Notes: generated by a model from the sequence alone, not told the origin. 64,000 nt of DNA from Caballeronia turbans (GCA_001544655.2 FCOD02000004.1:124001-188000), one strand, 5' to 3'. Positions 44,063-53,505 are shown, counted from the first letter of the stretch. Numbers and translations: made by a program.

Positions 44063-45784
44063 TCAACGCAGGTTCGTGCGCGCGAGTTCGACGATTTCAT
44101 CGCCGCGCCCGCTCAGAATCGCTCGCAACATGTAGAGGCTGAAGCCTTTTGCCTGCGACAACTCGATGGTCGGCGGCATTGCGAGTTCGTGCTTCGACGT
44201 GACGACATCGACGACCGCCGGTCCCTTGTGCGCGAACGCTTCCCGCAACGCGTTTTCGAGTTGCTCCGACTCTTCCACGCGTACCGACCAGATGCCCGCG
44301 CCCTTCGCGATCTGCGAGAAATCGGTCTTGCTCAGATCGACGTTGGTGTCGAGATAGCCGCCCGCCTTCAACTCCATCGACACGAAGCCGAGCAGACTGT
44401 TGTTGAACACGACGACCTTGATCGGCAACTCGAGCTGCACGGCGGAGAGCAGATCGCCCAGCAACATCGACAAGCCGCCGTCGCCCGATAGCGACACGAC
44501 TTGCCGTTGCGGTTGCGCGGCCTGCGCGCCGAGCGCCTGCGGCATCGCGTTGGCCATCGAGCCGTGATTGAACGAGCCGTGCAACTGGCGCTTGCCGTTC
44601 ATCGTCAGATAGCGCGCGGCCCATAGCGTCGGCGTGCCGACATCGACGGTGAAGATCGCATCCTCGGCGGCGATTTCATCGACGAGCTTCGTGAGGTATT
44701 GCGGATGGATCGGACGTCCCGGCGCGGACGGCGTCGCGAGATCGTCGAGGTCCTTGCGCGCGGTGGCATAGTGCCTGAGCGCGTTCTCAAGAAAACGCCG
44801 CTCGTCCTTGCGCTTAAGCTTGGGCAAAAGTGCCGCGAGCGTTTCCTTGATGGTGCCGACGAGCCCCATTTCCAGCGGCGCGCGGCGTCCCAGTTGCGAG
44901 CCGCGCCAGTCGATCTGCACGATCTTCGCCTGCGGGGGATAGAACGGGCGATACGGAAAATCGCAACCGAGCAGGAGCAGCGTGTCGCAGGACATCATCG
45001 CGTGATAGCCCGAGCTGAAGCCGATGAGCCCGGTCATGCCGACATCGAATGGATTGTCGTACTCGATGAACTGCTTGCCGCGCAGCGCATGCACAATGGG
45101 CGCGCCGAGCGTGTCGGCAAGCGCGATGACTTCGTCATGCGAGCCGGCGACGCCGCTGCCGCACATGATCGTCACCGCTTCGCAGCCGTTCAGAAGGTCG
45201 GCGAGTCTGCCGAGGTCCGCATCGGCCGGCACGATCGCGCCCGGGGCGCTCGCGGTCCAGCGCGGCTCGACACCCGGGCCGTCGCTCAATGCAACATCGC
45301 CCGGCAGCACGATGACCGCGACGCCGCGCTGATCGAGCGCCGCGCGCATCGCGCGTTCGAGCACGCGTGGAAACTGCGATGCATTGGACACCAGTTCCAC
45401 GAAGTGACTGCATTCCTTGAACAAGTCCTGCGGATGCGTTTCCTGAAAGTAGTTCAGGCCGATTTCGGTCGACGGAATATGCGCGGCGATGGCGAGCACG
45501 GGTTGATGATTGCGATGGCAGTCGTAGAGCCCGTTGATGAGATGCAGATTGCCCGGTCCGCAACTCCCGGCGCATACGGCGAGCTTGCCCGTAGCGGCTG
45601 CATCCGCGCCCGCTGCGAAAGCGGCCGCTTCTTCATGACGCGTATGCATCCAGCGGATCGAGCCCACGCGATCGAGGCTGAATGCAAGTCCGTTCAGGCT
45701 GTCGCCCGTGACGCCCCAGATGCGTTCCACGCCCGCTGCCGCAAGCGTCTTCGCGAGATAGTCCGCTACCGTGTTCCTGGCCAT
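44063..45784 (-). CDS. Thiamine-pyrophosphate-dependent pyruvate oxidase/dehydrogenase (PoxB-like)
   Basis: The 573-residue TPP enzyme has N-terminal [18 protein letters not shown] and [18 protein letters not shown] (catalytic Glu), a middle FAD/Rossmann domain, and the TPP site [20 protein letters not shown] running to [11 protein letters not shown]. The overall layout is that of PoxB, the quinone-linked pyruvate dehydrogenase that makes acetate and CO2; the C-terminal lipid-binding helix is not obvious. It lies upstream of the hydrolase gene. An inverted repeat at 45977-45994 is in its promoter region. Confidence 0.86.
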   Translation of the reverse strand: MARNTVADYLAKTLAAAGVERIWGVTGDSLNGLAFSLDRVGSIRWMHTRHEEAAAFAAGADAAATGKLAVCAGSCGPGNLHLINGLYDCHRNHQPVLAIAAHIPSTEIGLNYFQETHPQDLFKECSHFVELVSNASQFPRVLERAMRAALDQRGVAVIVLPGDVALSDGPGVEPRWTASAPGAIVPADADLGRLADLLNGCEAVTIMCGSGVAGSHDEVIALADTLGAPIVHALRGKQFIEYDNPFDVGMTGLIGFSSGYHAMMSCDTLLLLGCDFPYRPFYPPQAKIVQIDWRGSQLGRRAPLEMGLVGTIKETLAALLPKLKRKDERRFLENALRHYATARKDLDDLATPSAPGRPIHPQYLTKLVDEIAAEDAIFTVDVGTPTLWAARYLTMNGKRQLHGSFNHGSMANAMPQALGAQAAQPQRQVVSLSGDGGLSMLLGDLLSAVQLELPIKVVVFNNSLLGFVSMELKAGGYLDTNVDLSKTDFSQIAKGAGIWSVRVEESEQLENALREAFAHKGPAVVDVVTSKHELAMPPTIELSQAKGFSLYMLRAILSGRGDEIVELARTNLR

Positions 45785-46145
45785 GATGGTTCCTGTGACG
45801 AAGAGAGGGAGTCCAATGAGTGGCGGATCGCGGGCAGAGCGGCGCCGCGCATCCGCTATGGCTCAATGCATGCTGGATTCAAAACGCAAAGCGAGTGTAC
45901 GCCGGGTTACTGTGGATTGTCTTGAACGGGGGGCGAGGCCGCATGGCGCGGCTGTGACATGGCTTACCCAGGCTTTCCGGTACGGCAATACCGGCATTTC
46001 GAATGCATTATTCGCCGGTGAATTTCGTATGCGGAATGCAAATAGAAACGGGGCCCAGTCGCGATCTACGTCGAATCTGTTGCTTACGAGGCGCAGCATT
46101 GAAGCAGGGCCGGCGTCATCGAAGGAGACCGACGCCGGCCATAGC
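45785..46145. other. Intergenic region: inverted repeat and hairpin, no gene
   Basis: About 360 bases. Seen: an exact inverted repeat CCGGTA-N6-TACCGG at 45977-45994, in the promoter region of the PoxB-like gene, and a hairpin with 10-bp arms (GGCCGGCGTC at 46109-46118, GACGCCGGCC at 46132-46141) right after the ABC-binding-protein gene, a probable leftward terminator. No open frame with convincing coding signs. Confidence 0.5.
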
Positions 46146-46940
46146 TCAGCCCTTGCGCACGGTCTCCGGCAAATCGCGCCCGTGGTACTTCTTATAGATC
46201 GTATTCAGGTTCCCGTTCTTCATGTTCGTGCCGACCCAGTTGTTCACCCATTCCTTCAGTCGCGGCTGGTCTTTGTTCATCGCAATGCCGAGATCGAAGG
46301 TCTTCTGCTCGAACTTCATCTCGATGTTGCGTTGCGGCGCGCGGTCCTGCATTTCCTTCAGGTTCGAAGGCGTGCTCGAAAAGAGCTCGACCTGACCCGT
46401 GACCATCGACGTAATGAGCGTCGCGTCGTCCTCATAGCGCTGGATCTGCGCGCCCTTCGCCTGTTGCGTCGTGAGCGTGTCGTTCACGGTGGCACGCGTG
46501 AGACCGATGGTCTTGCCGTCGAGGTCCGCGTAATCCTTCACCTTGATCGTCTTTACGCCGCCGACGATGATCGAGATCACCGCATACGGGTTCGAGAAAT
46601 CGACCACTTTGGCGCGCTCCGGCGTGACCGACAGCGACGAGATGACGAGGTCCGCGCGCTTCGCCTGCAGCGTCGGAATGCGTGCGGCATTGGTGATCTG
46701 CACGAGTTCGAGCTTTACGCCGAGATCTTTTGCGAGTGCGGTGGCGGTATCGACGTCCGATCCCGCGGGCTTCAGGTTCTGATCCGCGTAGCTGAAGAGC
46801 GGCGTGCCGATCGCGATCGCGACGCGCACGACGCCCGCTTTCTTGATGTCGTCAAGCTGATCGGCCATCGCGCTGTGCACGGCGGCCGCCATCATCAGGG
46901 TTGCCACGGCCGCGCGTGCAATGATTGTCTTTGCTTTCAA
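46146..46940 (-). CDS. Polar-amino-acid-type ABC transporter substrate-binding protein
   Basis: A 264-residue SBP_bac_3 protein: signal peptide ending near AMA/DQ (about residue 26), then LDDIKKAGVVRVAIAIGTPL, KRADLVISSLSVTPERAKVV and DLDGKTIGLTRATVNDTLTT. It captures a polar amino acid or similar small anion in the periplasm. The ATPase gene lies 48 bases upstream in the same direction, so it is the last gene of the four-gene transporter set. Confidence 0.88.
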   Translation of the reverse strand: MKAKTIIARAAVATLMMAAAVHSAMADQLDDIKKAGVVRVAIAIGTPLFSYADQNLKPAGSDVDTATALAKDLGVKLELVQITNAARIPTLQAKRADLVISSLSVTPERAKVVDFSNPYAVISIIVGGVKTIKVKDYADLDGKTIGLTRATVNDTLTTQQAKGAQIQRYEDDATLITSMVTGQVELFSSTPSNLKEMQDRAPQRNIEMKFEQKTFDLGIAMNKDQPRLKEWVNNWVGTNMKNGNLNTIYKKYHGRDLPETVRKG

Positions 46941-46988
46941 GTCGAGTCTCCGTCGTTATTGATGTTGCTGGATGGGATGCTGCGGATA

Positions 46989-47717
46989 TCAAAGTCCGTT
47001 ATCGAGAAATGCGCGCAATTCGGGCGTGCGCGGCGCATCGAGCATGCTGCCGTCGCCCACTTCCCACACCTTGCCCTGATGCATGTAGATGATGCGATCC
47101 GCGACGCGCTTGGCGAACGCCATCTCGTGCGTGACGAGTAGCATCGTCATGCCGTCCGCCGCGAGGTCTTCCATCACGCGCAGTACTTCGCCCGTCAGTT
47201 GCGGATCGAGCGCCGACGTCACTTCGTCGAAGAGCATTACCTTCGGCGACATCGCGAGCGAGCGCGCAATCGCCACGCGCTGCTGCTGTCCGCCTGACAA
47301 TTGTTCGGGGTACGCGTCGGCCTTCTGTGCCAGACCGACCTGCTCCAGCACATTCATCGCGATACGACGTGCTTCGTCGCTCGACATCTTCTTCACGTGA
47401 CGCAGTGCGAGCATGATGTTCTCTTCCACCGTCAGATGCGGAAAGAGGTTATAGCTTTGAAACACGATGCCCACTTCGCGGCGCAACAGATGCAGATCGA
47501 CTTTCGGATCGTCGACGCGAATGCCGCACACTTCGATCTGCCCCTGGTCGATCGTCTCGAGCCTGTCGATGCAGCGCAGCGCCGTGCTCTTGCCCGAGCC
47601 GCTCGCGCCGATCACGGCGATCATCTCGCCCTTGTTGACTTCGAACGACACGCCCTTGAGAACATGATTGGAGCCGAAGCTCTTGTGAATATCGCCGACC
47701 TTAACGATTGCTGACAT
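46989..47717 (-). CDS. Polar-amino-acid-type ABC transporter ATP-binding protein
   Basis: A 242-residue ATPase of the GlnQ/HisP type: Walker A GASGSGKST, VFQSYNLFPHLTVEENI (Q-loop), LSGGQQQRVAIARSLAMSP signature, Walker B VMLFDEVTSALD and H-loop LLVTHEMAFAKRVAD. It opens with VGDIHKSFGSNHVLKGVSFE. It overlaps the preceding permease gene by 17 bases. A complete set with two permeases and one binding protein is present. Confidence 0.92.
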   Translation of the reverse strand: MSAIVKVGDIHKSFGSNHVLKGVSFEVNKGEMIAVIGASGSGKSTALRCIDRLETIDQGQIEVCGIRVDDPKVDLHLLRREVGIVFQSYNLFPHLTVEENIMLALRHVKKMSSDEARRIAMNVLEQVGLAQKADAYPEQLSGGQQQRVAIARSLAMSPKVMLFDEVTSALDPQLTGEVLRVMEDLAADGMTMLLVTHEMAFAKRVADRIIYMHQGKVWEVGDGSMLDAPRTPELRAFLDNGL

Positions 47718-48354
47718 TGAGCTTGTTCTCCATCGATTGGCTCCAGCGCGAAAGCGGATAGCACAGGACGAAATAGAAGGCGCCGACCAGCCCGAAGATG
47801 AGGAACGGCTGGAAGATCGAGTTGTTGATGATCTGCCCCGCGCGCGTCAGCTCGACGAAGCCGATCACCGAAGCAAGCGACGTCATCTTGATGAGCTGTA
47901 CGAGAAAGCCGACCGTCGGTGGCAGCGCGAGACGCATCGCCTGCGGGATGATCACGAGGCGCAGCGTCTGCCAGCGCGTGAGCGACAGACACTCCGACGC
48001 TTCCCATTGCGGCTTCGGCATGGCTTCGATGCAGCCGCGCCAGATGTCGCCGAGATATGCACTCGAATAGACCATCAGCGCAAGGCCGGCCGCGACGAGC
48101 GCGGGCACCTGATAGCCATAAACCGACAAGCCGAAGTACACGATGAAAAGCAGGATCAGCAGCGGAATGCCCTGAATCGCTTCGATATAGACGAGCGCAG
48201 CACGCGAAAGCCACGCGCGCGGCGAAATGCGCGCGAGCATCACGCAGAAGCCGCCGATGCCGCCGAGCACGAACGCGAGCACGGAGAGCACGAGCGTCCA
48301 GCCGATCGATTGCACCAGATAGACGAGGTGCGATGACGTGAATCCGCCGCTCAT
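47701..48354 (-). CDS. Polar-amino-acid-type ABC transporter permease
   Basis: A 217-residue permease with about five helices and the EAA-type loop WEASECLSLTRWQTLRLVII (ATPase docking). It matches the HisM/GlnP family, with YIEAIQGIPLLILLFIVYFG. ATG 48354 overlaps the upstream permease stop (ATGA) and follows GGAGG. Its stop overlaps the ATPase gene. It probably forms a heterodimer with the other permease. Confidence 0.9.
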   Translation of the reverse strand: MSGGFTSSHLVYLVQSIGWTLVLSVLAFVLGGIGGFCVMLARISPRAWLSRAALVYIEAIQGIPLLILLFIVYFGLSVYGYQVPALVAAGLALMVYSSAYLGDIWRGCIEAMPKPQWEASECLSLTRWQTLRLVIIPQAMRLALPPTVGFLVQLIKMTSLASVIGFVELTRAGQIINNSIFQPFLIFGLVGAFYFVLCYPLSRWSQSMENKLNVSNR

Positions 48355-49097
48355 GCCGCACCTCCGGGAATGACGGTATCGATGCGTTGCGAGTCGGGCG
48401 GGGTCGTGCCCGCGCGCTTCGCGGCGAGACGGATCGCCCGGCGGCGCTTGAAGAGATGCTCGCCCACTGCCCACGCAATCAGCTTGATGATCAGCGACAA
48501 CACGAGATACAGCCCCGCCACCACGATGTACGTTTCGAGTGAGCGGAATGTATCGGACTGCACGGTATTGGCGACCGCCGTGAGTTCTTCAGCGGAAATC
48601 TGCGACGCTATCGCCGAGGCCTGCATCATCAGCAGGAACTGGCTCGTCAGGGCGGGATAGACCTTTTCGATCGACGGCTGCAGCATCACGTGCCAGCCGA
48701 TGCGCCACTTCGAAAGCCCAAGGCATTCGGCCGCTTCGATCTGTCCGCGCGGCACCGATTCCAGACCGGCGCGAATGATCTCGGCTGCATAGGCGCCGAT
48801 GTTGATCGTCATGGCGAGCGCGGCGGCCGCGAAGGTCGGCATGCGCAAGCCGATGCTCGCAAGACCGAAGTACAGAAGAAAGATCTGCACCAGAAACGGC
48901 GTGTTGCGCACGGCCTCGATATAGAGGATGCAGACGCGCGTGAGCACCGGCACCTTCGCGCGCTTGGCGAACGCGACGAGCATGCCGAGGATCAGGCCGA
49001 AGAACACGGCCACGCACGTCATCTTGAGCGTGAGCCAGGCGCCCAGCAGGAACGTCGGCCAGTACGGCAACAGCGGGGTGAAATCGAGAGAAAACAT
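48351..49097 (-). CDS. Polar-amino-acid-type ABC transporter permease
   Basis: A 248-residue permease: LYIEAVRNTPFLVQIFLLYF and the EAA loop IEAAECLGLSKWRIGWHVML, about five helices, then a basic C-terminal tail (LFKRRRAIRLAAKRAGTTPP). First gene of the four-gene transporter unit. The inverted repeat at 49159-49179 lies 62 bases upstream of its start and is a likely control point. Confidence 0.9.
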   Translation of the reverse strand: MFSLDFTPLLPYWPTFLLGAWLTLKMTCVAVFFGLILGMLVAFAKRAKVPVLTRVCILYIEAVRNTPFLVQIFLLYFGLASIGLRMPTFAAAALAMTINIGAYAAEIIRAGLESVPRGQIEAAECLGLSKWRIGWHVMLQPSIEKVYPALTSQFLLMMQASAIASQISAEELTAVANTVQSDTFRSLETYIVVAGLYLVLSLIIKLIAWAVGEHLFKRRRAIRLAAKRAGTTPPDSQRIDTVIPGGAA

Positions 49098-49158
49098 GGC
49101 GGCAAATGTTCCTGTGATGCCCGGGTGCCTGCTCCATGACGCCCGTGCTGGATGTATG

Positions 49159-49179
49159 ACGACATACTACGAATGTCGT
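49159..49179. promoter_or_regulatory. Inverted repeat ACGACAT-N7-ATGTCGT before the ABC operon
   Basis: Exact 7-base arms at 49159-49165 and 49173-49179 in the gap between the uronate dehydrogenase and the ABC genes. The following bases give TGTCGTGATA, which resembles TGTAGTGATA on the minus strand at the GntR promoter (about 50097-50106). I infer a site for the GntR/FadR regulator at 50144. Confidence 0.5.
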
Positions 49180-49199
49180 GATACCGCATGCTGCATGCA

Positions 49200-50030
49200 T
49201 TAAACCGGGTCGAACGGGCCCGTCGTGGTGAACGTGCCGCCTTGCAGTACGGCCACGGGATCGGTGGGCGCGGGCGGCGGCGTCGCTTCGATCTTTTGGC
49301 GGAACTGCTCGGACGAGTCGCGCGGCTCGAAGCGCAGATGCGCAGCGCAGCGGTTGTCCCACCATGTGTGCGCGTTCGCGGACATGCCGAACACGATCGT
49401 ATGGCCGACGTCCTCCGTGAACAGGCTGCGGCGCAGCAATTCATGGAAGTCGTCGTAGCTCATCCAGCTCGCCATCATGCGGCGATCCTTCGGCTCCGGA
49501 AACACGGAGCCGATGCGGATGCTGACGGTTTCGATGCCGTAGCGATCGAAATACATCTGCGCCATGTCTTCGCCGAACGATTTCGACAACCCGTAGTAGC
49601 CGTCAGGACGCTTGCGCGCGGTGGCGTCGATTCGTTCGTCCTGCCGATAGAAACCCGTGACGTGATTCGAGCTCGCGAACACGATGCGCCTGACACCCTG
49701 ACGGCGAGCCGCTTCATAGAGGTTGAACACGCCCTTGATGTTGGCTTCGAGAATCTCCTCGAAGGGTCGCTCCACCGACACGCCGCCGAGGTGGATGATC
49801 GCATCGCAGTCGGCCGCGAGCGCATCGACGGCCTGGCGGTCGGCCAGATCACAAGGAACGAGTTCCTCGTGAGGCGCCGAATCGCCCGGCAGCACACCGG
49901 GCAAGTCGGAAATGCGCACATGTTGCGCGAATTCCGCGACGCGATGACGGATCGCCCGTCCGATACCGCCTGCGGCACCCGTCAGCAGCAGCCGATCGAA
50001 TCGCGCGACGTCGTTGGTTTGTTGTTCCAT
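49200..50030 (-). CDS. Uronate dehydrogenase-like SDR oxidoreductase, first paralogue
   Basis: A 276-residue extended SDR: Rossmann LLLTGAAGGIGRAIRHRV, IIHLGGVSVERPFEEILEAN, FASSNHVTGFYR and catalytic YYGLSKSFGED (Tyr-x3-Lys), matching uronate dehydrogenases, which oxidise glucuronate or galacturonate to the aldarolactone. The second copy at 53502 shares the same motifs but differs in the substrate loop, so specificity may differ. ATG 50030 is chosen over an upstream TTG. It is adjacent to an ABC transporter rather than the MFS carrier used by the other copy. Confidence 0.78.
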   Translation of the reverse strand: MEQQTNDVARFDRLLLTGAAGGIGRAIRHRVAEFAQHVRISDLPGVLPGDSAPHEELVPCDLADRQAVDALAADCDAIIHLGGVSVERPFEEILEANIKGVFNLYEAARRQGVRRIVFASSNHVTGFYRQDERIDATARKRPDGYYGLSKSFGEDMAQMYFDRYGIETVSIRIGSVFPEPKDRRMMASWMSYDDFHELLRRSLFTEDVGHTIVFGMSANAHTWWDNRCAAHLRFEPRDSSEQFRQKIEATPPPAPTDPVAVLQGGTFTTTGPFDPV

Positions 50031-50093
50031 CAACCTTGTCTCCTGAAGGCTGTCGTGGCTAGGAATTACCCTGCACGCGTCTTCTTGTACGTT

Positions 50094-50111
50094 GTCATAT
50101 CACTACATGAC
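50094..50111. promoter_or_regulatory. Inverted repeat GTCAT-N8-ATGAC before the GntR regulator
   Basis: Arms GTCAT at 50094-50098 and ATGAC at 50107-50111. It lies between the divergent uronate dehydrogenase (start 50030) and GntR regulator (start 50144), fitting a FadR-subfamily operator with short palindromic arms. Weak on its own, but it shares TGTNGTGATA with the site before the ABC operon. Confidence 0.45.
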
Positions 50112-50143
50112 GCATATCATCATTTGCCGACCGATTTGTCAAT

Positions 50144-50950
50144 GTGTGTAAAACCCACGCCAACGAGAACGCCGTGACGCTATCGCCCGATCCGCATGCC
50201 GAGTCGCTCCATGCTTCTTCGACAGATCCATCCATTGCGCTGCCTGCCGCGCGACGCAGCCTCACAGCGCAACTGGTCGATGCGTTGCGCGCGCAAATCG
50301 ATGCGAGGACATTGAAGGCCGGCGCCCGCCTCGCGACCGAAGCGGAGATGGTGCAGCGTTTCGGCGTGAGCCGTACTGTCGTGCGTGAGGCGCTATCGCG
50401 TCTGCAGGCTGCGGGGCTCGTGGAGACGCGGCATGGCATCGGCACCTTCGTGTGCGAAGCGGGTATGTCGCCGTTGTTGCAGCTCGATCCAGCCGATGTC
50501 GCGGGCTCCATCGACGCGCTCGCGATCCTCGAATTGCGCATCAGCCTCGAAACGGAGAGCGCGGGACTCGCGGCCATGCGATGCGATGCCGCCCGCCTCG
50601 CGACGATGCGCTCGGCGCTCGCCGATTTTTCACGAAGCGTCGGCGCGGCATCGGATACGGTCTCGCCCGATTTGCGTTTTCACATGGAGATAGCGCACGC
50701 GACGGGCAATCGATATTTCGTCGAGATCATGGAGCATCTCGGCACGCGGATGATTCCGCGCACGCGTATCACGGCCACGCCCATTCCGCGCGAACAATAC
50801 GCGGAGTATCTGATGCGCGTGAACCGAGAGCATGAACAGATCGCGGATGCCATCGAACGCGGCGATGCGGATTCCGCGCGCACCGCCATGCGCCTGCATT
50901 TGATCAATAGCCGCGAGAGATTGCGGCGCGCGCAGGCTGCTTCGGCGTGA
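50144..50950 (+). CDS. GntR family regulator, FadR subfamily (FCD domain)
   Basis: A protein of up to 268 residues. Winged helix at about 40-105: LVDALRAQIDARTLKAGARL, ATEAEMVQRFGVSRTVVREA, LSRLQAAGLVETRHGIGTFV. The FCD domain follows (DLRFHMEIAHATGN, REHEQIADAIERGDADSART). ATG 50144 has no good ribosome site; GTG 50174 is a reasonable alternative and would trim 10 residues. It is divergent from the first uronate dehydrogenase and likely controls that gene and the ABC transporter beyond it. Confidence 0.84.
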   Translation: MCKTHANENAVTLSPDPHAESLHASSTDPSIALPAARRSLTAQLVDALRAQIDARTLKAGARLATEAEMVQRFGVSRTVVREALSRLQAAGLVETRHGIGTFVCEAGMSPLLQLDPADVAGSIDALAILELRISLETESAGLAAMRCDAARLATMRSALADFSRSVGAASDTVSPDLRFHMEIAHATGNRYFVEIMEHLGTRMIPRTRITATPIPREQYAEYLMRVNREHEQIADAIERGDADSARTAMRLHLINSRERLRRAQAASA

Positions 50951-51006
50951 ATGCGCGGCAAGGACCGCATATCACGCGATCCTTGCCGCCGATACGACGG
51001 CTGGCG

Positions 51007-52356
51007 TTAGCGAGCCGCCATGTTCGGCTCGCCGTCCTCGATATCGTGCTCGCCGGAAATCGTCTCCAGCGCCGCATCGTGATGCAGCAGCAACACGGCA
51101 GCCACACCGACCATGCCCGCCCCTGCAAGGCACAGCAAGCCCGCGCCGAAGCCGCCCGTGCTGTCCTTGATCCAGCCCATCGCATAGGGACCGAAGAAGC
51201 CCGCGAGGTTGCCGAGCGAGTTGATCGCAGCGATACCGCCGGCAGCGGCCGCGCCCGACAGGAACGAAGCCGGCAGCGTCCAGATCACGGGCAGGCAACC
51301 GAAGATGCCGAAGCCCGCGATCGAGAGCGCGATCATCTTCATCACCGGGTTATCGAGCCCCGCCGAAGCCGCGATGCCGCCCGCCGCCACCATCAAGGCA
51401 ATCGCAACGTGCCAGCGGCGTTCGAGCTTGCGATCCGAATGCCGACTCCACAACACCATACTGATCGCGCCCACGGCATAAGGCAACGACGTCACGAAGC
51501 CCGTCTGCAGGTTGGTCAGGCCGAACGCCTTGACGATCTGTGGCAGAAAGAAGCTCAGGCCATAGTTGGTCGCATTCGCGCCGAAGTAGATCAACGCAAT
51601 GGCCAGCACGCGCGGATTGAAAATGGCCTCCTTCACGCTGAACGCATGCACCGATTCACGATGCGCCCGCTCCTGCGCCTGACGATTGACGAGCCAGTCG
51701 CGTTCGTCCTTCGCGAGCCAGTGCGCATCGGCGGGCTTGTCCGTCAGATAGAAGAACACGACGAACGCGAGCAACAGCGCGGGCAATGCCTCGATCAGAT
51801 AGAGCCATTGCCAGCCTTGCATGCCGCCGATGCCGTCCATCTGCAGCAGCGCGCCGGAAATGGGTCCGCCGATTACGGTGGACAGCGGAATCGCCGCCAT
51901 GAAGTACCCGACGACACGGCCCCGATACTTCGCGGGAAACCACAATGTCAGCAAAAAGATGATGCCGGGAAAGAACCCTGCTTCCGCGATGCCGAGCAGA
52001 ATGCGCAAGCCATAGAACACATAAGCGTTCGACAAGCCCGTCGCTTGCGCGATGTGCGGAATGTAGGCCATCGCCGCTGCGAGGATGCCCCACGTGAACA
52101 TGATCCGCGCGATCCAGCGGCGCGCGCCGAATCGTTCGAGCAGCAGGTTGGACGGAACCTCGAAAAAGAAATACGCGATAAAGAAAATGCCGGCACCGAA
52201 GCCGAACATGCTGGCGGTAAAGCCGAGCGCCTTGTTCATCTGCAACGCGGCGAAGCCGACGTTGACGCGGTCCAGATACGCGATGAAGTAACACAAGATC
52301 AGGAACGGCACGAGGCGAACCATCACGCGTTTCATGGTACGAGCTTCAAGGTCCAT
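51007..52356 (-). CDS. MFS transporter, anion:cation symporter family
   Basis: A 449-residue 12-helix ACS-family protein: LILCYFIAYLDRVNVGFAAL in helix 1, FFIAYFFFEVPSNLLLERFG in helix 2, GIAEAGFFPGIIFLLTLWFP in helix 4. The cytoplasmic C-terminus is acidic. ATG 52356 follows GGAGGAGA. It converges with the GntR gene and is transcribed in the same direction as the lactonase, whose terminator lies upstream, so it is its own unit. Substrate is an organic acid, perhaps a sugar acid. Confidence 0.82.
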   Translation of the reverse strand: MDLEARTMKRVMVRLVPFLILCYFIAYLDRVNVGFAALQMNKALGFTASMFGFGAGIFFIAYFFFEVPSNLLLERFGARRWIARIMFTWGILAAAMAYIPHIAQATGLSNAYVFYGLRILLGIAEAGFFPGIIFLLTLWFPAKYRGRVVGYFMAAIPLSTVIGGPISGALLQMDGIGGMQGWQWLYLIEALPALLLAFVVFFYLTDKPADAHWLAKDERDWLVNRQAQERAHRESVHAFSVKEAIFNPRVLAIALIYFGANATNYGLSFFLPQIVKAFGLTNLQTGFVTSLPYAVGAISMVLWSRHSDRKLERRWHVAIALMVAAGGIAASAGLDNPVMKMIALSIAGFGIFGCLPVIWTLPASFLSGAAAAGGIAAINSLGNLAGFFGPYAMGWIKDSTGGFGAGLLCLAGAGMVGVAAVLLLHHDAALETISGEHDIEDGEPNMAAR

Positions 52357-52553
52357 CAAGGTCTCCTCCGGATTAGAGAATCGGTAGATCGCTGAGTACT
52401 TGAGATACCTGCGGAGACTACTCTTTACGGAGGAACAACAGCATTGGTGTTTGTTCTTGGTATCGGTTCCGGAGCGGGACGTGTTGTTGATTTGATCGCG
52501 CCAATGCGGTGCACCGAATCGTTTGCGTCCCGAAGAATGCGAAAAAAAATGCG

Positions 52554-52578
52554 AACGGGGCGTGCAATCCGCCCCGTT
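52554..52578 (-). terminator. Intrinsic terminator of the uronate dehydrogenase-lactonase unit
   Basis: AACGGGGCG at 52554-52562 pairs with CGCCCCGTT at 52570-52578 over a 7-base loop. On the minus strand the hairpin is followed within 4 bases by a run of eight T (A8 at 52542-52549 on the plus strand). It lies 9 bases after the lactonase stop. Confidence 0.85.
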
Positions 52579-52587
52579 TGGTCACTG

Positions 52588-53505
52588 TTATGCGACCGGT
52601 AACAGACCGGCATAATCCGGTTCCGGTAAGCCTTGCACACCGGGAACCACTGCGAACACGTAACCGTCGTCGTCAGTGGCATTCTTTGCCGGACGAATCG
52701 TCGTGACATAGAGCGTTCTCAGATCGCCCCCGCCGAACGCGCACATCGACGGCTTGCTCGCGGGCAATGCAATCTCCCGATCCAGCTTCCCCTGGGGCGT
52801 GAAGCGCAACAAGCGCCCCCCGTCGTTCGCGCAGGTCCAGTAGCAGCCGTCCGCGTCGACCGCGGCGCCATCCGGGCGTCCCGCGTAGTGGTGCAGATCG
52901 GCGAATACGCGCTGCGCACGGGGCGTGCCCGTGTCGGGGTCGAAGTCGAACGCCCACACGAGGCGGCGCTGCGGATGCGAGTCGGACAGATACATCGTTC
53001 TGCCATCCGGCGACCACGCGAGACCGTTCTGGGTGATCAGACCATCGACAACGGGGGCCGAGAGCGTGCCGTGCTCGTCATAGCGATACAGCGCGCCGGC
53101 AGTACTCGCGAGTGACATGTCCTGCACCATCGTCCCCGCCCAAAACCGCCCTTGCCTGTCGCAGCGGCCATCGTTGAAGCGCATGCCCGGCGCGGGAAAC
53201 GCCGGCGCGGCGAGCTTCACGACGCGTCCTTCATTCACTTCGCTCGCACCGGAGAGCGTCACGCCGAAGATGCCGCTCTCCATGCCCGCGACGACACGCC
53301 CCGCCGCATCGAACGCAAAGCATGCGACCTGTTCGCCAAACGCCCATTCCGTACGACGCGCGCTTTCGATCTCGAGGCGAACGATGCGGCGCGCCGGAAT
53401 ATCGACCCAGTAAAGCGCGCCCTCTTGCGCGCGCCATACCGGACATTCGCCGACAGCCGCGCGGCCGCCCGCATCCAACCGTTCGGCACGCACGACGGCG
53501 CTCAT
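52588..53505 (-). CDS. SMP-30/gluconolactonase family lactonase
   Basis: A 305-residue beta-propeller of the SMP-30/regucalcin type: AVGECPVWRAQEGALYWVDI (metal Glu), MRFNDGRCDRQGRFWAGTM (metal Asn/Asp), TQNGLAWSPDGRTMYLSDS and GRPDGAAVDADGCYW (Asp). It would open the aldarolactone made by the dehydrogenase next door. ATG 53505 overlaps the dehydrogenase stop (ATGA), so the two are coupled. Other SMP-30 lactones cannot be excluded. Confidence 0.87.
   Translation of the reverse strand: MSAVVRAERLDAGGRAAVGECPVWRAQEGALYWVDIPARRIVRLEIESARRTEWAFGEQVACFAFDAAGRVVAGMESGIFGVTLSGASEVNEGRVVKLAAPAFPAPGMRFNDGRCDRQGRFWAGTMVQDMSLASTAGALYRYDEHGTLSAPVVDGLITQNGLAWSPDGRTMYLSDSHPQRRLVWAFDFDPDTGTPRAQRVFADLHHYAGRPDGAAVDADGCYWTCANDGGRLLRFTPQGKLDREIALPASKPSMCAFGGGDLRTLYVTTIRPAKNATDDDGYVFAVVPGVQGLPEPDYAGLLPVA

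Noticed and set aside
46109-46141. Hairpin as a classic intrinsic terminator
   Set aside because: A 10-bp stem is present but there is no T-run in the leftward direction; it is noted only as a hairpin in the intergenic entry.
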